A DNA stretch of 64,000 nt from Boletus sp. NGJ (Eukaryota; Basidiomycota; Agaricomycetes; Boletales; Boletaceae), in contig JAGTXK010000011.1 of NCBI GenBank assembly GCA_019096195.1, positions 56,838 through 120,837 on the forward strand. The letters are read 5' to 3'. Of this stretch, positions 58,633 to 64,000 are shown piece by piece. The position numbers and the translations under genes are program-made. The notes under the pieces were generated by a model. It had not been told where the DNA came from. It worked only from the letters and a program-made list of their open reading frames with translations, and searched no databases. Every line of letters begins with the position of its first letter. Positions within the stretch are counted from its first letter, which is position 1.

Positions 58633-60420
58633 GCTTAAAATTACTACTATGACTATGACTACTATGGATGTACTATGAATGCAATGGTATTATGACACTA
58701 TGATACTATGAACACTATGAATATACTATAAATACTATGAATACACTTTCAATACTATAACACTATGAACACTATGAACACTATGAAATGCCATGGTACT
58801 ATGATACTATGATACTATGATACTATGCACACTATGAATATACTATGGATACTATGAATACACTTTCAATACTATGATACTATGAATACTATGGATTATC
58901 TATGAAACTACTATGGCACTATGAGCACTAATTTACTGATGATTAGTCTTTGAAGGATGCCATCCATTCCAAAATCTCTCAATGGATTTGATCATCAACC
59001 TGCTCCTGGTGGAGGGATTGACTCTGTCATGGTTGTGGTCAACCATGGCCTTAGTAAGGGGGTAATTCTCGCCCCTTGTACAAAAACAGTGGATGCAGCT
59101 GGTATAGCCCATCTTTTCTTCAAAAAAGTCTTTCTATAGCACAGACCCCAATTCACCTCTGCCTTTGCTCAGAAACTGGCCTGACTCTTAAACTATGATG
59201 TTGCCCTCTCTAAGGCCTATCACCCACAACCCAACAGCAACACAGAGCAATATAAGCAAGAATTAGAAATCTACCTAAGGATATTTTGCAATGGCCAACC
59301 TCAGAAATGGTTGGAACTACTACCCATGGCAGAATTTGCCCACAACTCTGCAGCCCATTTGGTGACAGGAAGATCCCCCTTCTCTCTAATCCTAGGATAT
59401 GAACCATAAGCCTACCATTCTGTTGGAAAGACTTTTCTATCTGCACTGGAGCAACAACTCTCATTTCTAGAAGAAGCAAGGCAAGAAGCTAAAGCTACCC
59501 ATAAATTAGCATAAGTCAGAATGAAGCAGAGAATCCACTCTTGCTTCAAATCATGAAAACTTGGAAACAAAGTATGGCTGGATGCCAAGTACCTCAAACT
59601 CCAAGTCCCATCAAGAAAGTTGTTCCCGAAATGCACAGGACCATTTGAAATCATTCAAGTGGTGTTCTCTGTAGTGTTCCAACTCAAGTTGCCAAAACAG
59701 TGGAAAATTCATAATGTATCCATGCCTCTATACTTTTCCCATACTGGGAAACAATGGAACATGGCCCTAATTTAACCCAACCACCACCAGAACTTATTGG
59801 AACAGAAGAGGAGTATAAAGTGGTCAGCATCATCAATCACTAGGGAAAACTGGAACAAAGGCAGTACCTCACACACTGGAACAGGTACTCTGCTGCAGAA
59901 TGAACTTGAGAGCCTGAGTCAAATTTGGGAAATGCCAAGGCAGTACTCTTGGAGTATAAAAGGTGATAGAAACTCTAAGATGTATCCCCATGTCCCAAGA
60001 TAATATGTCTCTCTTGATACTCCTACCCATGTCTTCTACGCTCTTACCCAAGCCTACCTACAAGTCCAATATCCTGACCTCAACATCCCCAAACATATCT
60101 CCCAACACTCCTGTTTCTGCAGAATCAACTACTGCCCTTACCATATCAACTGGTAAATGGCCATCACCCCCTTCTCAGAATGCCTCAACCACCTCTCCCC
60201 GGTTCACTGCAGAAACCTCTATGCATCCATACTCAATGACCCCATTATGCTTCAGGCACTCCAACAACTCCCATTCTTCACCTGTGATAACACCCTCATC
60301 CAGCTCACAACTCTCTACCAATCCTACTCCACTCTTTGATCTGTTTTCTCCTGGACCTCCAGGAGCTCAACAAGTTCCTCTCTCTTTAATGCCCAACAGA
60401 CTGCCAAAGAAGAAAGAGTG

Positions 60421-60809
60421 ATGGAGAACATTGTCAAGATTCGTGAACTTATTCTTGACCTCTTCTTCATCAAGAGATTCAACTACTCCATCACCCTTCT
60501 ACCTGTTGATACCCATGATCACGTGCTCCACACCACCCTCCTCTCCCCCATCCTACAATAAGAAAGTAACCTTTTCTTTGCCCCCTCATTGATCACCACG
60601 ACCCAATATCCCATTCTCTATCAATGAGACCCTTCTGTTGTGGAGCAATCCTTGAAGAACATCAGCAGAATCTCAAGCATTAATGGAGTTGATAGAAGCT
60701 CTCCAAGAATATGGAAAATAGGATCCTCCAATGACACCATTATTGCCTCTCCTTCCTCCACAATCTCCAATCCCATGACAAAAGGAACCCCTGCAGTACC
60801 AGTCCTCAC
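60421..60809. other. Decayed sequence 3' of the second gypsy element
   Basis: About 390 bp, partly readable on the + strand as a continuation of the ORF that resumes after the solo LTR (for example NISRISSINGVDRSSPRIWK). No function can be assigned. Confidence 0.35.
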
Positions 60810-61694
60810 TGTTATGCTGGGTAACAAGTGACACGTTTCCGAGTAATCAACCACCTGGTTGATTAGTGGACTAGCTGGACTTGAGTGGAAAATACCTCCT
60901 AAGGCCTGAGTTCCTTGGTATGGGGACCAACAGCTAGCTTCTACATAGAGCCTCCCTTGGGGTTGGAGCCTTTTCTACAACCAATGGCGGAGTCTTGGAC
61001 TTTGACAATGGTGGCACAGTCTGGTGGAGGTGCAGACCAGTCATATACGGTTGCTGGTGGCAGAGTCCTGGGCTTATATGGGCAGAACCCTGTCTGCATT
61101 GGAGTTGCCATTGGCTAGGCATGTGAACAGCTGGCTAGGATGCCACACAAGTGCGAAGTGATGAGAAGTACAATCATGAGCACTGTGATGATCACTTCCA
61201 GAGCAGGTGCAGGCATCTGAAGTGAAGTGGAACCAAGAGCTTGGTAGATTATACAGGAAGTTGTGTAGATCTAGGTTAGAGTTACATGAGGGGCAGACGC
61301 CCATATATATAGGCCTTCCCAATCTAGGGCAGGCTTTGTATCATATATGGTAATATTAAGTCACAGACAGCATATTACCATAAGGGATCAAAGTATCAGT
61401 CAAATGAGGAATTTGGAATACTGGGCTGTGTATGAGAGAACACAGCTGAGGAGGCAATGTCTATTGATCAGATCAAAGGTGAAATTCATATAAAATGAAA
61501 TAGGGTGGGCTGTGTCATAGCCATGGTGGTGCATTACCTAGAAGGGGAATTCCAGATGGGGCAATGCTTGCGTGGGTGTCATGGGAGAATCTCAGGGGAA
61601 TCCCTGATTATGGGAGTCAAAGAAGAGGTCATCCCATAGTCCAGGAGGGGGTGAAGGGAGAGAAAAAGATGTACCCCCTTCCATTACCGTAACA
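60810..61694 (+). repeat. Solo LTR, family B, with perfect 5-bp TSD
   Basis: 885 bp from TGTTATGCTGG to ACCGTAACA, flanked by CTCAC at 60805-60809 and 61695-61699. It is shorter than the other family B copies through internal deletions, mainly in the left third. Confidence 0.94.
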
Positions 61695-62240
61695 CTCACA
61701 GTACCTCCCCCAGCCCTTTTCCACCAACCCCAGACTCTCCACCAGCAAGGGGCCATGGTATTCTTGACTGGTCTCTCCTCTCACCCCAACATCTAAGGTG
61801 TTTTCCACCCATTAGGGAACCTTACAATGAGGAGCCCTCCTTCTTCCTCCATTCCTCTTCACAAACCCATCACAAACACCTCTCATACCAACCATTCCGA
61901 CTCAGTGGTTGGCAATCCCCATCCCATGTCCCTCCCCCGCTTGATCCATCATAATCAAGCTCCCATCACCAGCCTCCACTGATTGGAATGCAGACATCAA
62001 GGTCACCTTCAGCCATCCTGCCCCCACTACTGATGTTCCTACTGTCAGGTGGTTGCTCCCAACCATCCACAGTATGCTTGTCCTAGACAGACATGTATCT
62101 ATTGTAGGGAACACAGATATGGCTACCAAACCTGTTCAAATCAGAGCACCCTCGACGAGTCATGGGATCTCACTGACTATGGAATCAATGAGGGAGATCA
62201 AAGTTCTTGAGATAGAACTTGAAGACTACAAGGAGGGTAA
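61695..62240 (+). pseudogene. Remnant ORF with clustered zinc-knuckle-like motifs
   Basis: On the + strand, positions about 61990-62135 read CRHQGHLQPSCPHY, a stop, CSYCQVVAPNHPQYACPRQ and CIYCREHRYGYQTC. This is a run of three CCHC-like units, as in the gag-type ORFs of Agaricomycete transposons. It continues the reading upstream of the solo LTR at 60810. Confidence 0.55.
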
Positions 62241-62530
62241 TGTTACAGTTGTGGAAGGGGGCATATCTTTTTCTCTACCATCCCCTCTGACAGGCCTCTG
62301 GGACAACTTGTCCTTCAACTCCAGACTCTTCTTGGATTCCCCATGAACTCCCACTCAAGCATCACCATACCCTGCCTCCTTCTAGGCGATGCTACACTCA
62401 CCATCACCACCACCTTCACTATGGACCACAGCCTTCTATTTCACTTCTTCTTCTATTTCATTCTTTGATCCAAACATAGACAATACCTCCATGACTATGC
62501 TCTCTTGTACACAGTCCACCTGAGTGTATA
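62241..62530 (-). repeat. Partial LTR, family B
   Basis: Begins TGTTACAGTTGTGGAAGGGGG like the copy at 33001 and follows it for about 280 bp, then is truncated near 62520. The orientation is opposite to the three solo LTRs. Confidence 0.8.
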
Positions 62531-63006
62531 TCATCTCTGCATCCCCATCAGCTTCTGTTCCTAGAAGCTAAAGCTGGAAGCCCTGCTTCTCATTATGCTA
62601 GTGATCCTCATGATCTCTAGCTTCTTTGTTTGCTTCCCATCCTGTTAGGGACAGGGCAAAGTCATACTCCTTGATATCAACCCAAGGTTATAAGAGGCAT
62701 CTACTCTACAGAGGTAGAGTAGGTAGTAGAAACCTTGCAGAGCATATGTCATAAACAGTTGCTGCTCTAAGATATGTTGGGAGCTGGAAACATCTTTGTC
62801 ACTTGCATATCAGTGTTAGAGGTGGTGATCCTCAACACTTTCAAAGCCTCACTGCAGTACCCATCCATCAACTGGACTCTTGTCTATCTAGAGGAAGGGA
62901 GAGTAGCAGATCCTAGTATAACCCAGATCACCTTCGGTTTACTCAGATCATGTGTTCTATTGTTACAAGATCATAACAAATAATATAATCTGTAACAATT
63001 GTTGTC
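62531..63006. other. Unassigned sequence
   Basis: About 475 bp with no recognised element or ORF. Confidence 0.35.
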
Positions 63007-63690
63007 TTATCTGCTGGTACTAGCAACAGTAGGAGTGGAAGTGTGAGTAGCAGTGGATTGAACAACAGTGGGAATGGTGGTGGAAACAATGGTAGGAACA
63101 ATGGTAGGAGGCACAGAGGCAGCAAAACCCTGATCTGCTAGGTGGAATACAAAGCATCCAGTAGCACTGGCATTTGAATAAATTTCCTCTATCATCTCCA
63201 AAAATGGCCAGCCTTGGTTTCTAAAATGCTTCATATTTTTGTTCCAACTGTTTGTCTGCAATGGATTAGATATTCTATCATACTACCATGTAATATCATA
63301 CTTTTTGTGAGATATACTCTTTGAACATTGCTGATACTGCTTCCCCTTGAATATTTGCACTTTTAATGCTATCCCAATGTACCCCAGAAAGTTTGCAGTA
63401 AGCTACAATTTCCAAGAAGGTGGCTTTGATCTGGAGATGGCATTTGAGTCAGACACTACAAATATGCTACAGACAAGACTACATTACATTGCTCCACTTG
63501 TTTTGCACACTTTTAAGATCCTTTTCCTCTCCAACAACATGTAGATCATTAATATATTCAAGTTTAGCACAAAGGGTAGGATCCTTGAAGTTGCCATCAC
63601 CTCACTCTGCCTTGTGCTCAAGCAAGTATTGGACAAGAGTAATTTCATCTGGAGTGGTCCACCTAACCTGCTTTGAATTATTCTCAACAA
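63007..63690 (-). pseudogene. Myb/SANT-like transposon protein, broken
   Basis: On the - strand from about 63690: RWTTPDEITLVQYLLEHKAE, a stop, GDGNFKDPTLCAKLEYI, KSVQNKWSNVM, then after stops AYCKLSGVHWDSIKSANIQG and KHFRNQGWPFLEMIEEI. This is the order of the Myb/SANT-like DNA-binding domain in accessory proteins of Agaricomycete transposons, some of PIF/Harbinger type. A Thr/Val/Pro-rich tail ends at 63007. At least four stops make it a pseudogene. Confidence 0.75.
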
Positions 63691-63699
63691 CTTCACCAC

Positions 63700-64000
63700 T
63701 GGATTGCTAGAAGTGATTAGCTATCATTTGTGAGAATTCCTTGAGTATCTGGATGACTTGGAGCAACTGGTGATAAATGTGTTCTTGGTGCTGATCTAAC
63801 TGATTGTCTGGATAAGCAACCTGTAAAAGCTGAGTTGGCATGGTTTGTACATAGTAAGTGGGAGCAAGGCTTGATTTGTTCAATCTCTGTCTTCATAGCC
63901 AGCTACATATGAAACCAAACAGGATCTCCAAAGGACAAACATGGACATTCTCAGCTACTTTTCAAATAATTGATACCATTCTGGCTCTAAATTTAGTACA
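63700..64000. other. Window edge, upstream of the Myb/SANT remnant
   Basis: Weak - strand reading rich in Gln and His (QLDQHQEHIYHQLLQV) that may belong to the same transposon ORF family. It is cut by the window edge. Confidence 0.3.

Larger units (their letters stand above)
57725..58935. mobile_element. Palindromic insertion built of simple repeats (CATAGT arms)
   Basis: It starts CATCAGTAAA and ends TTTACTGATG, an exact inverted pair. The left arm (to about 58000) is packed with CATAGT and CATAGTATTC units, the right arm (58640-58930) with ACTATG units, so the arms are reverse complements in style. Between them lie an AATCCT/AATCCC array (58080-58165) and CACTTTG/TACAC repeats (58360-58610), then TTAGGT repeats (58611-58632). 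No ORF is credible. The left end recurs at 30343. It looks like a non-autonomous foldback-type or subterminal-repeat DNA transposon. No clear TSD was found. Confidence 0.72.
54840..60420 (+). mobile_element. Second Ty3/gypsy chromovirus, decayed, split by a repeat element
   Basis: Gag (NQYLANFSLYAIHSSLTELD, about 54940), protease region (55430-55680), RT (RTQKV, VIYMDNLLIHSSD, about 56490), RNase H (LMTDASLTTSGAVL, about 56930) and the integrase zinc finger (SRCVVCQANK, about 57660) occur in order. The integrase core resumes at 58950 with [34 protein letters not shown] and ELLPMAEFAHNSAAH. A chromodomain-like stretch (EYKVVSIINH, QYLTHWN) is near 59810-59910. Many stops are present and no flanking LTRs were found. 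The insertion at 57725-58935 lies between zinc finger and core. Confidence 0.88.

Noticed and set aside
57725-58935. CRISPR-like array
   Set aside because: The repeats are short, irregular and without unique spacers, and the genome is eukaryotic.

Overview
The window is nuclear DNA from a filamentous basidiomycete, most likely an Agaricomycete (possibly Boletales). The reasons are genes cut by many 45-60 nt GT-AG introns, tiny exons, a chromovirus-rich transposon load and fungal-type gene families. I rebuilt gene models by hand from splice signals, reading frame and family conservation; exon coordinates are given in each entry.

Positions 1-30,000 are gene-rich. From left to right: a mitochondrial EngB-type GTPase (-) diverging over about 120 bp from a WDR5/Swd3 COMPASS subunit (+); a Gyp2-like GRAM-TBC-EF-hand Rab GAP (-); two tandem paralogous fucosyltransferase-like type II membrane glycosyltransferases (-); a cytochrome P450 (+) converging on a secreted S28 serine peptidase (-); a RidA-family deaminase (+) converging on an AIP3/Bud6-domain membrane protein (-); an unrecognised protein (-) diverging from a VPS9-domain Rab5 GEF (+); and an MBD4-like G:T mismatch DNA glycosylase (-). 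Between these lie broken copies of neighbouring genes: a P450 3' end, two S28 3' ends and an inverted, internally deleted VPS9 segment.

Positions 30,000-64,000 are AT-richer, largely CpG-poor transposon graveyard. The best preserved element is a 7.76-kb chromodomain Ty3/gypsy element (38,087-45,844, TSD GATAT). It carries an antisense ORF with an exact Zn(II)2Cys6 cysteine spacing and has a solo LTR (TSD AGTTC) inside its gag. Other elements are a 1.61-kb DD34E Tc1/mariner element nested in a second copy of that solo LTR, three ~0.9-1.0-kb solo LTRs of another family each with a perfect 5-bp TSD, a second gypsy element split by a ~1.2-kb repeat-built palindromic insertion, a 44-bp minisatellite, and remnants of other TE-type ORFs including a Myb/SANT-like one.

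Several conserved host genes need exactly one base removed to restore the family reading frame: VPS9 four times, the Rab GAP twice, one glycosyltransferase once and the unknown gene once. All are +1. This points to residual insertion errors in the assembly more than to gene death, but resequencing would decide. The most notable items are the antisense Zn2Cys6 ORF in the chromovirus, the palindromic repeat-built insertion, a 5-nt microexon in the Rab GAP, and a glycosylase specific for deaminated methyl-CpG beside CpG-depleted transposons.
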